Shown in pieces: positions 1-6,058 of a DNA stretch of 6,782 bases; position 1 is the first letter of the stretch, and every line of letters begins with the position of its first letter. The position numbers and the translations under genes are program-made. The notes under the pieces were generated by a model. The model was not told the DNA's origin. It did not search any database and saw nothing but the letters and a program-made list of their open reading frames with translations. Origin of the DNA: Candidatus Gastranaerophilales bacterium (GTDB lineage: Bacteria > Cyanobacteriota > Vampirovibrionia > Gastranaerophilales > Gastranaerophilaceae); NCBI GenBank assembly GCA_947589525.1, contig CANQAW010000096.1, positions 1 to 6,782 of the forward strand. Direction: 5' to 3'.

Positions 1-396
1 TGTTGTAACATTAACAAACGCTTTAACGGATTTACATTTTCTTGCACATTCCAAAAGATTTAAAGTTCCGATAACATTTGTTTGATAAGTTAAAATAGGC
101 TCTAAATATGACAAACGAACCAAAGGCTGTGCCGCAAGATGAAAAACTATATCCGGCTCATAGTTTTGCAGTGTTTTTTCAAGTTTTCCTAAATCTAAAA
201 TGTTCCCTATTACTGATTTTTCAATTCTTTTTTCAATTCCAAGTTCCTGAAACATTGAAGGGGCAGTGTTAGGCATTAAAGAATAACCGCACACCTTCGC
301 TCCTAAAGAAGTCAACCATAAGGCAAGCCAACCGCCTTTAAAGCCTGTATGTCCCGTTAAAAAAATTTTTTTATTTTCATATATACCACTAAACAT
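1..396 (-). CDS. rfbG: CDP-glucose 4,6-dehydratase, N-terminal 132 codons (cut by window edge)
   Basis: NAD-dependent short-chain dehydrogenase/reductase that converts CDP-glucose to CDP-4-dehydro-6-deoxy-D-glucose in the cytoplasm, the first committed step to CDP-dideoxy and branched deoxysugars. Translation of the minus strand from the ATG at 396-394 is open to the window edge. It shows the Rossmann dinucleotide-binding loop TGHTGFKGGWL at residues 14-24, HLAAQ at 86-90 and TNVIGT at 106-111, all in the places expected for RfbG. The sequence stops at VNVTT, where the family's T-[ST]-D-K-C-Y segment should begin, so the catalytic Tyr/Lys lie outside. The start is supported by AGAGG (403-407) six bases upstream. 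It overlaps the end of rfbF by 8 nt, implying translational coupling. The TGHTGFKGGWL loop points to CDP-glucose dehydratase rather than dTDP-glucose dehydratase (RfbB), and the rfbF neighbour agrees. Confidence 0.93.
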   Translation of the reverse strand, partial: MFSGIYENKKIFLTGHTGFKGGWLALWLTSLGAKVCGYSLMPNTAPSMFQELGIEKRIEKSVIGNILDLGKLEKTLQNYEPDIVFHLAAQPLVRLSYLEPILTYQTNVIGTLNLLECARKCKSVKAFVNVTT

Positions 397-1192
397 TAAG
401 AGCCTCTTTGTTTTTCAACCATAATGCCCACGGCGCTTCACCGCTTTCCCATAAAGCGGTCAAATCATTTTTGCCCTTTAATGTATCCATCGGATACCAA
501 AAACCCCTATGTTTATATGAGTTTAATTGTCCGTCTTTTGCTAAATTTTCAAGCGGTGTTTTTTCGAAAATTACATCAGAACGGTTCGGTTCTATGTAAT
601 CAAAAACTTCAGGTTCGCAAACCATAAAACCGCCATTTATCCAAGAGCCATCCCCTTGCGGTTTTTCTTGAAAAGTATTTATTGAGCCGTCTTCCGAAAT
701 ATCCAGCGCTCCAAATTTACCGCTCGGTTTTACCGCAGTCAAAGTTAAGTATTTGTTACTATTCTTATGACGCTTTATAAGCTCGTTAATATTAATATCT
801 GACACTCCATCGCCATAAGTTAATAAAAATGATTCATTTCCTACTCTATCTTGAGCTTTTTTAATCCTCGAACCTGTCATTGTATTTTCACCGGTATATA
901 GCATAGTTACTTTCCAAGGCTCAGTTTGCATTTTATGGATTTCTACGGAATTGTCCTTCAAGTTTACGGTAATATCTGAGTATCTGTGGTAATAATTTAT
1001 AAAATATTCTTTTATAATGTGAGATTTATACCCCGTAAGAATTATAAAATCATTAAATCCATAGAATGAATAGATTTTCATTATATGCCATAATATTGGC
1101 TTTCCGCCTATTTCCACCATTGGCTTCGGAATTAGCTTAGTTTCTTCCGATAATCTCGTTCCTAAACCGCCTGCTAATATAATTACCTTCAT
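389..1192 (-). CDS. rfbF: Glucose-1-phosphate cytidylyltransferase
   Basis: Transfers CMP from CTP to alpha-D-glucose 1-phosphate, giving CDP-glucose and pyrophosphate. This supplies the substrate of the dehydratase encoded immediately downstream. The 267-residue product is close to the usual length of about 255-260. It carries the nucleotidyltransferase signature GGLGTRL at 8-14 with PKPM at 22-25 (Lys23), the YGDGVSD segment at 126-132 (Asp128/Asp132), FQEKP at 174-178, WINGGF at 184-189 and Asp236 in YPMDT. By analogy with characterised RfbF, Asp132 and Asp236 would bind Mg2+. The start ATG overlaps the stop of the upstream glycosyltransferase as ATGA. AGGG (1199-1202) lies six bases before it, inside that gene. 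The GGLGTRLSEET form distinguishes it from the related RmlA (dTTP) and GalU (UTP) enzymes. Nothing is missing or unusual. Confidence 0.96.
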   Translation of the reverse strand: MKVIILAGGLGTRLSEETKLIPKPMVEIGGKPILWHIMKIYSFYGFNDFIILTGYKSHIIKEYFINYYHRYSDITVNLKDNSVEIHKMQTEPWKVTMLYTGENTMTGSRIKKAQDRVGNESFLLTYGDGVSDININELIKRHKNSNKYLTLTAVKPSGKFGALDISEDGSINTFQEKPQGDGSWINGGFMVCEPEVFDYIEPNRSDVIFEKTPLENLAKDGQLNSYKHRGFWYPMDTLKGKNDLTALWESGEAPWALWLKNKEALNV

Positions 1193-2229
1193 AATTTTCC
1201 CTGCATTATTTTTTTATTATTTCTCTTTGTTTTTATTTTTATTCCTAATATTGTCCAAACTTTGTATTTTTTGTCATCCGAATTATACACAGAGAAAATA
1301 TTTCTGAGCATATCTTTTATGATTCCCGTAGCGTATAGCAATCTAAGCGGGAATATTAGTGTTGATTTAAAACAATACTCTTTATAAAAGCCTTTCCAAG
1401 GCGTATTTTTCAATATTTTGAAATATTCCTTTGCAAATTTGGTATAATTTAACGGTTTTAAGTAACTCCAAGGTTTTTTTGATGAAACAAAATGTATAAT
1501 AATAGGATTTTTAATCCTTTCAAATTCATTGCTTGAATTATATATAACTTGCGTATTGTAAATTTCTTCAACATATCCTACTCTGCCTTGTAATACGACA
1601 TTTAATATATCTTGGTCGCAACGCTCTATGATGTTAACATTCTCTTTTGCCCATTCAAAATATTTATTAACAATACCCTCTTCCCTGATTTTCTTCGCAT
1701 TTAATAAGATAATACCCGCATTAATATATTTATCCAAACCGAGTCTTTTTGCGGATAATATGTAATCAATATCTTTAACACCTAAGACCAAATTGCTGCC
1801 AAAATGTTTATTCCAAAATGTTATTAATGATTTCATTACAACCGTGTCCGAATCAATATGCAAAATTTTATCTTCATTCGGCAGTATTTGAGGGGCTAAT
1901 AAGCGATAATAGGTTTCATTTGTAATATAAGAAAGCCCCGTACTATAACCTTTAAGTATGTTTGTATCGGGTCGGATAAAGGTTATCTCGCATTCTTCAT
2001 GCTGCATTAAGCTTTGTAATTTGTTTTTATTTTCTTCGCTGATACCGCCATCAAATATGAAGAATTTAATATATTCATCTTCATTTTTATTTTTTAAAAT
2101 GGAAGTTATTGTGACTCCGGTATGCTGTGCGTATAAATTAGAACTGCTTAGCGAAACCGTAATTTTTTGTTTTTTTGTATTCAAATTATCATTTCTCCTG
2201 TTTTGGCTAAAATATTTTCTTTTATGCAT
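1189..2229 (-). CDS. Family 8 glycosyltransferase (LgtC/WaaJ-like)
   Basis: Retaining GT-A glycosyltransferase that probably adds a hexose to lipopolysaccharide, O-antigen or capsule at the inner face of the membrane; donor and acceptor cannot be read from sequence. Seen in the 346-residue frame: the first Rossmann strand at about 22-32, the metal-binding DxD as HIDSDTV (Asp126, Asp128), the NAGIILLN segment at 170-177, DQDILN at 205-210, and HFVSSKKPW at 246-254, whose His corresponds to the third Mn2+ ligand in LgtC. Residues 311-338 (FSVYN, then ILGIKIKTKR) form a basic tail seen on many surface-glycan transferases and likely holds the enzyme at the membrane. The start is uncertain. The ATG at 2229 has only AGG four bases away, while an in-frame TTG at 2184-2182 follows a strong AGGAG and would remove 15 atypical residues. 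The gene is followed directly by rfbF with a 4-nt overlap. Confidence 0.9.
   Translation of the reverse strand: MHKRKYFSQNRRNDNLNTKKQKITVSLSSSNLYAQHTGVTITSILKNKNEDEYIKFFIFDGGISEENKNKLQSLMQHEECEITFIRPDTNILKGYSTGLSYITNETYYRLLAPQILPNEDKILHIDSDTVVMKSLITFWNKHFGSNLVLGVKDIDYILSAKRLGLDKYINAGIILLNAKKIREEGIVNKYFEWAKENVNIIERCDQDILNVVLQGRVGYVEEIYNTQVIYNSSNEFERIKNPIIIHFVSSKKPWSYLKPLNYTKFAKEYFKILKNTPWKGFYKEYCFKSTLIFPLRLLYATGIIKDMLRNIFSVYNSDDKKYKVWTILGIKIKTKRNNKKIMQGKL
2195..2199 (-). promoter_or_regulatory. Shine-Dalgarno AGGAG favouring a TTG start for the glycosyltransferase
   Basis: The minus strand reads AGGAG here, inside the first codons of the longest frame. Ten bases downstream is an in-frame TTG (2184-2182) that would begin the protein six residues before its first beta strand. 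An out-of-frame ATG sits two bases after the motif and makes a three-codon ORF whose TGA overlaps the TTG. The SD match is seen directly; its use is inferred. Confidence 0.5.
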
Positions 2230-2328
2230 TCTGCCTGATATTTAGATTTCTTTTTCTGTACCCGCCGTATTTGTTTCATAATTTTTGACAAATTATTTTA
2301 AACTTTAAATTTTTTTGCATTCTTTTAT

Positions 2329-2356
2329 GATATTGATTTAACCAAAAATCAATATC
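2329..2356. repeat. 11-bp perfect inverted repeat (hairpin, 6-nt loop)
   Basis: The arms GATATTGATTT (2329-2339) and AAATCAATATC (2346-2356) are perfectly complementary around a six-base loop. On the minus-strand transcript it lies about 35 nt past the C tract and just after the 104-aa stop, with no U run after it, so it is not a typical terminator in that direction. On the plus strand only TTTT follows. It could be a processing or attenuation stem, or part of the coding region of the extended frame. Confidence 0.5.
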
Positions 2357-2361
2357 TTTTC

Positions 2362-2676
2362 TCATAGTATTTGCATGGTTATTTTCCCGAAGGGGGGGGG
2401 GTTAAAGGCAATAGAATTTTTATTAATTAAAGTAAACCTTTTTGCAATTACAACAGGCTTTATGCCATATGCCGATTGGAAATTTCCTCTTGCATCCGTT
2501 GTATTATATCCGATGTACTGCATATAATTGATTAAAAGATAATCGGCTTTCTTTGCTTCTTTGTACATTTTGTTAAATAATAAGCGCCCTTTTGAATAAA
2601 AATATTCAAAAGTTTCCGACGGAATATTTTTCCGCCATTTCACGTATATATTGTGCGCTTTAGTTTTTCTTCCCAT
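2362..2676 (-). CDS. Small unrecognised protein with a C-tract near its end (candidate phase-variable or frameshifted gene)
   Basis: I do not recognise this 104-residue product. It is basic and rich in Tyr, Lys and Asn, has no signal peptide or membrane segment, and matches no motif I know. The ATG is the first possible start, because an in-frame TAA lies two codons upstream; no clear Shine-Dalgarno precedes it. Residues 93-95 are three prolines encoded by a run of ten C on the coding strand, after which the frame ends within ten codons (FGKITMQIL). Adding one C (or removing two) opens a frame continuing to 2276 and giving 133 aa, with a coding-like tail (RKDIDFWLNQYHKRM). The printed version may therefore be the OFF or short phase, a sequencing error in the homopolymer, or a decayed gene. 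An extended -10 promoter lies about 100 bp upstream, and the glycan operon follows on the same strand. Confidence 0.55.
   Translation of the reverse strand: MGRKTKAHNIYVKWRKNIPSETFEYFYSKGRLLFNKMYKEAKKADYLLINYMQYIGYNTTDARGNFQSAYGIKPVVIAKRFTLINKNSIAFNPPPFGKITMQIL
2392..2401. repeat. Homopolymer of ten G (ten C on the coding strand)
   Basis: A run of ten G in a very AT-rich region, inside the 3' part of a minus-strand reading frame. Such tracts are typical sites of slipped-strand mispairing in contingency genes of host-associated bacteria, especially surface-glycan genes. Length change by one base moves the frame between a 104-residue and a 133-residue product; nine C gives an immediate TAA. 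Confidence 0.85.
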
Positions 2677-2773
2677 TATTTAATTCTGTTTAATTTAGAT
2701 TTTCATACCTCTAAGCGGTTTTAGATACAATTCGGATTTTTTGTATTAAACCTGATACTAATTTTCTTAAATA

Positions 2774-2782
2774 AGTATAGCA
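2774..2782 (-). promoter_or_regulatory. Extended -10 promoter upstream of the small gene
   Basis: The minus strand reads TGCTATACT, an exact TGn element followed by a five-of-six -10 hexamer (2779-2774). There is no strong -35 at 16-18 bp, as is common for extended -10 promoters. Transcription would start near 2767 and give a leader of about 90 nt before the ATG at 2676. I see no comparable promoter between the small gene and the glycosyltransferase, so this may drive the glycan operon too (inference). Confidence 0.45.
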
Positions 2783-2843
2783 CAAATATATTAAGAATTT
2801 ATCATTATCTGAAAATGCAATCAAAATATTGATTTTTATTTTA

Positions 2844-2878
2844 TACGGATATGTTTTTTATTTTCAAAATTATCCGTA
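2844..2878. repeat. 8-bp inverted repeat after the protease gene
   Basis: TACGGATA (2844-2851) and TATCCGTA (2871-2878) are perfect inverted arms separated by 19 nt, starting five bases beyond the stop codon of the 933-aa gene. It may form an mRNA 3' stem, but no U tract follows on the minus strand and the loop is long, so I do not call it a rho-independent terminator. Confidence 0.35.
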
Positions 2879-2882
2879 AAAA

Positions 2883-5684
2883 TTATTTATTATTTATTTC
2901 AACAATTATAACGGAAGTTGTTTTTGATAATAAATCGTCTAAATTATCAAATTTTATGGGAAAGCCTTGATTATGCGGATTGTATAGATAATATGCACTT
3001 TTGCCGTCTTTTGCCGTTTCTTGCGTTAAATTATAGGCGTGAGCTCCCAAACTTATTTGAACCTGATGATTTTTCAAAAAATCTTTTTGTTTTAATAATC
3101 TGCCTGCTTTAGATAAAGTACTTATATTGTCAATATTTATACCTTGAGCTGAAAATTGTTTTAGCAGGTCTTTTTTGGAAAAACCGGAAAACATTAATCC
3201 GCCGACATACACTTGCGATTTATAACCTAATTTATTATATACATCATTTTGAAGACCGCCATTTCCCAATAAAAGATTGTTAAAAGTTTTATATGGTTGT
3301 ATTCCAAGCAAAGGATTAAGCGTATATTTTTTATAAAGTCCTTTTTCAAGCGCTTCTTTATATGTTGTCCATTTTATTTGATTATTTTCTTTATATATAA
3401 AGAAATCATCGGGGTGTGAAGCTATAAAATCATTAAATTGGGCTAATTTTTCTCCTTTTAAATTTTCTTTGGCTTCTTTAATTTTATCTTCAACAAGGGC
3501 GCAGGAATAAGCATATTCAAATAATTTATACCCTTGCGCACCGCTTGAATAAATTTCAAGATTTTCATTTTGGGGCAACTCGCCCCCTTTAAATATAACA
3601 GGGCTATAATCCCCCATTTTTATTGTAATATTACCCTTATCATCTTCTTTCATTGTTTTTAGAAGATTAATTCTTGTAGAATCGTTGCAATACATCGACA
3701 TAATTGTTTCAATGCAATAACAATTACCCATTATCTGTTGAGTGGATAAAAATCTTTCAACGGGAGGGAATAGTTTTGCATAAGTTTCTTTTGTCAATTC
3801 AACCGTTTGCGATTTATCTTTATCGGTTTTTATTCTAATATATTTTTCGCCTTCTAAAATAAAAGCGTCGCCTGTTTCAACGTTTTTTATTCCTTCCTTC
3901 TCATTTTTAAAAGTCGGAATGTATTTATCCGTGTAATTTTTGGAATTAATATCTTTGCTTGTAACTAATTCAATATCATCAATTAAATTATTTGATATTT
4001 CCCAGCTTGATGTTATATTTTCTCTGTTCTCGTTAAACTTAAACCCTGATATTAAAAATTCAATACTTTCCAAGTCATTTAAATCGGAAAGTTTTCTAAA
4101 GGCAGAGGGGTTAATTTTCCCGATTTTTATTAATTCTAAAATTGTTTTAATATAATCCGCTTTTTTTGTTTTTGGGTCGATTGAGAGTATGGCTTCAATA
4201 TTTTTATACAGCATATCTTCTTGTCTTGCTGCAAAATCACCCAGTCCGTTTTCTTCAATCTTTTTTGTGAAAGCTTCACTGCTTAAAATATTTTCACCGT
4301 TTATCGTTTTCATATTTTTTAAAAGTAAAAATAATCTTATATATTCATCGGGATTATAAAACTCGCTTTCAAAAGCACGGGTTTTTAAAAATTTAATATC
4401 TTTAATATCAAGCTCTTTATTATATAAATCCGAATATTGAGATTTTTGTACAAAATCACTGAAGCGGGCGTTAAGTTTTTTATTGTTGTTTATAAATTCG
4501 TTCAGGTTTTCATATTTACTGTCATAGAAATCAGACTTTATAACAGGTATTATTTCATTTTTGCTATAACCTTCTTTAGTTAATTGAATAACTTCATCCG
4601 ATAAATCATCATTTAAATATATAAAAAAGAGACTTGGTTCAATATTGTTTTCCAATAACTTATCCAAGAGCTCATCAGGCGTATACTCTAAATTTAAGCA
4701 TAATTTTGGATCCATATTATGTTCAACAAGCTTAGATAAAATCTGTTCCGATTTATCAGAATCATATGAATCTAATATTCTATTTGCAATAGAAGCCGAA
4801 ATTGAATATTTTTGCATAAGGTGTTGAATTTGTTTTAATTTTTTTTCATCATCTATACAAGCAAGCGTGGTTATATCTTTTTCATTGCAGCCGGAGTTAA
4901 TAAGTTCAATCGCTTTGTTATAGCCGGTATCTGTTTCGGAAACTGCAAATGCCGTATATAAATCCTTAATGCCTAAATCAAGCAAGGAAACAACTCTTTG
5001 AAATACATCGTTATCTTTAATAATTTCAGGTATTTTAAATTCGCCGGATAAATCATTATCCAAATCTTCGGATGATGATTTTAATTTATTTAAAAGATAT
5101 TGCGCTTTAGATATATTTTCTTCATTTAATTCAATTTGATAATCCGAAGTTAAAAGAGTGTTTAGTGTCTCAATATCCGCCCCTTTATCTATAAGATTAA
5201 TAATTTTATGATATTTTTTCAAAAATAAATCCCTGTCAAAAGTCGAAAAATCTTCATCATTGTTATGTTGGTTACCAATTACGTTAAGGACTGTGTATGA
5301 ACTAAATCCTCTTTGAAGCAAATCAACAATTTTTTCTCTTATTTCAGGGTCTTTTTTAGCCACATCGACTAAAAACTTTTCCGCAAGTATACCTTTTTGA
5401 CATATATCAATAGCTGTTTTTCTTTGCTCGGGAGTTAATTCCAACAGCTGATTAATGGTTTCAATTGATAAATCCGTATTTGTCAAATAATAATCAAGTT
5501 CGGAATTATTACCCTTAAAAGGTATTTTAGACATATTTACAAAAGCTCTGCCCTGCGCTTCAAAAGAAGTTGAAGAGCTTTTTAAGCTTTTTATATCCAT
5601 AGCTTTATTTGATTTAAGAAATTTGGTTTTTTTGTTTGATTTTAAATAAAGCGCATTTTTGTTTTCGTTAGCATTTACTTTCAT
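2883..5684 (-). CDS. Large alpha-helical-repeat protein with C-terminal calpain-like (C2) cysteine protease domain
   Basis: The 933-residue product reads as three parts. Residues 1-59 are Lys/Ser/Asn-rich with no hydrophobic signal peptide and end in IPFKGN (54-59). Residues about 80-385 hold roughly ten degenerate two-helix units of 24-30 residues, each ending helix one with a G-turn (LIDKG, LLDLG, LINSG, LTKEG), which suggests an alpha-solenoid binding surface. After a helical linker comes a papain-fold domain from about 600. KLFPPVERF precedes QQIMGNC, where Gln649 (oxyanion hole) and Cys655 (nucleophile) keep the Q-x5-C spacing of calpains. AHAYNL supplies His882 and YNPHNQG supplies Asn902, as in calpain GHAYS and NPWG. 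The Cys-to-His distance is longer than in animal calpains, implying an insertion. No EF-hands or C2-like domain are visible. The start ATG has no Shine-Dalgarno; a weak AAAATGT/ACATATT stem abuts it. Substrate and location are unknown. It appears monocistronic. Confidence 0.8.
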   Translation of the reverse strand: MKVNANENKNALYLKSNKKTKFLKSNKAMDIKSLKSSSTSFEAQGRAFVNMSKIPFKGNNSELDYYLTNTDLSIETINQLLELTPEQRKTAIDICQKGILAEKFLVDVAKKDPEIREKIVDLLQRGFSSYTVLNVIGNQHNNDEDFSTFDRDLFLKKYHKIINLIDKGADIETLNTLLTSDYQIELNEENISKAQYLLNKLKSSSEDLDNDLSGEFKIPEIIKDNDVFQRVVSLLDLGIKDLYTAFAVSETDTGYNKAIELINSGCNEKDITTLACIDDEKKLKQIQHLMQKYSISASIANRILDSYDSDKSEQILSKLVEHNMDPKLCLNLEYTPDELLDKLLENNIEPSLFFIYLNDDLSDEVIQLTKEGYSKNEIIPVIKSDFYDSKYENLNEFINNNKKLNARFSDFVQKSQYSDLYNKELDIKDIKFLKTRAFESEFYNPDEYIRLFLLLKNMKTINGENILSSEAFTKKIEENGLGDFAARQEDMLYKNIEAILSIDPKTKKADYIKTILELIKIGKINPSAFRKLSDLNDLESIEFLISGFKFNENRENITSSWEISNNLIDDIELVTSKDINSKNYTDKYIPTFKNEKEGIKNVETGDAFILEGEKYIRIKTDKDKSQTVELTKETYAKLFPPVERFLSTQQIMGNCYCIETIMSMYCNDSTRINLLKTMKEDDKGNITIKMGDYSPVIFKGGELPQNENLEIYSSGAQGYKLFEYAYSCALVEDKIKEAKENLKGEKLAQFNDFIASHPDDFFIYKENNQIKWTTYKEALEKGLYKKYTLNPLLGIQPYKTFNNLLLGNGGLQNDVYNKLGYKSQVYVGGLMFSGFSKKDLLKQFSAQGINIDNISTLSKAGRLLKQKDFLKNHQVQISLGAHAYNLTQETAKDGKSAYYLYNPHNQGFPIKFDNLDDLLSKTTSVIIVEINNK

Positions 5685-5702
5685 AATATGTAAAAAACAT
5701 TT

Positions 5703-5777
5703 TTAAATAAAAAATTGCCTATTCTGTTGTTTGGGTTTTAATATCCTTGAGTTATCGCTATCTTTAACAGGCTTCAT
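5703..5777 (-). other. Possible 24-codon ORF, unrecognised
   Basis: A short frame starting MKPVKDSDN and ending QFFI, whose ATG overlaps the TGA of the preceding decayed frame as ATGA. It has no Shine-Dalgarno and no recognisable motif. It may be a leader, a continuation of the same broken gene after a frameshift, or chance. Confidence 0.15.
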
Positions 5778-5874
5778 ACAAAACCTTTATAATCCCGCTG
5801 ATGATGAAACGCACCAATAGCAGTCAACAGCGCATATTGCTTTTTATTAATCGGACTTAATTTATATCAGACAT
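5774..5874 (-). pseudogene. Decayed small ORF in the divergent intergenic region
   Basis: On the minus strand an ATG (5874) begins MSDIN and stops at once. In the frame one base away, 30 codons are open (5866-5777) and read like real protein: QYALLTAIGAFHHQRDYKGF, then TGA. Adding one A in the short A run near 5860 would join the ATG to this frame as MSDIKLSPINKKQYALL and so on, a 33-residue product. I do not recognise the family. It could be the remnant of a longer gene, a tiny gene with a sequencing error, or coincidence in a region otherwise without genes. Confidence 0.3.
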
Positions 5875-6004
5875 AGTTTTTGATGAAAGCGCCTTATGAC
5901 AGATACATATCAGAAATAAAAGTTTTTGCTGTAAAGAAACACTTAGTTTGATTATTTGGATTGCTTAGTATAATTTAATAGAGTGAAGCATTATAACTTC
6001 CAAT

Positions 6005-6033
6005 TTGATAAGAAGAGTCTTAATATGTATAAT
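6005..6033 (+). promoter_or_regulatory. Sigma-70 promoter for the adenylation-domain gene
   Basis: TTGATA (6005-6010) and a perfect TATAAT (6028-6033) are separated by 17 bp, which is near-consensus in both elements and spacing. Transcription would begin around 6040, leaving a leader of about 20 nt that contains the GGGG ribosome-binding stretch (6050-6053) before the ATG at 6059. This predicts strong, factor-independent expression unless a repressor acts here; no operator is evident. Confidence 0.75.
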
Positions 6034-6058
6034 GGGGTTATATATCTGCGGGGTTTTT

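Larger units (their letters stand above)
5685..6004. other. Divergent intergenic region, mostly without recognisable features
   Basis: This gap separates the minus-strand protease gene from the plus-strand adenylation gene. Apart from the decayed small frames at 5703-5874, I see no tRNA-like or other RNA fold, no long repeats and no clear promoter for the protease gene. A TATAAT at 5969-5974 on the plus strand has only a TTGATT 15 bp upstream and may be a weak second promoter. Confidence 0.4.

Noticed and set aside
408..627. Two overlapping plus-strand open frames of 63 and 67 codons
   Set aside because: They lie antisense to rfbF, whose family motifs are unmistakable, and have no recognisable motif.
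1958..2245. Plus-strand 95-codon frame rich in Phe/Leu that could look like a membrane protein
   Set aside because: It is antisense to the glycosyltransferase N-terminal region; the hydrophobicity comes from the complement of Lys/Asn/Glu-rich codons.
2262..2345. Separate promoter for the glycosyltransferase (TTGTCA near 2287-2292 on the minus strand)
   Set aside because: No acceptable -10 hexamer lies 16-18 bp downstream of it; other A/T-rich combinations are too weak to call.
2329..2401. Programmed ribosomal frameshift signal (C tract plus hairpin)
   Set aside because: The spacer is about 35 nt, whereas frameshift stimulators normally sit 5-9 nt after the slippery site; replication slippage fits better.
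2844..2878. Rho-independent terminator for the protease gene
   Set aside because: The stem is short and AT-containing, the loop is 19 nt, and no U tract follows on the minus strand.
2918..4827. Plus-strand frames of 60-71 codons inside the protease gene
   Set aside because: They are antisense to a continuous 933-codon frame with a calpain-like active site and show no motif of their own.
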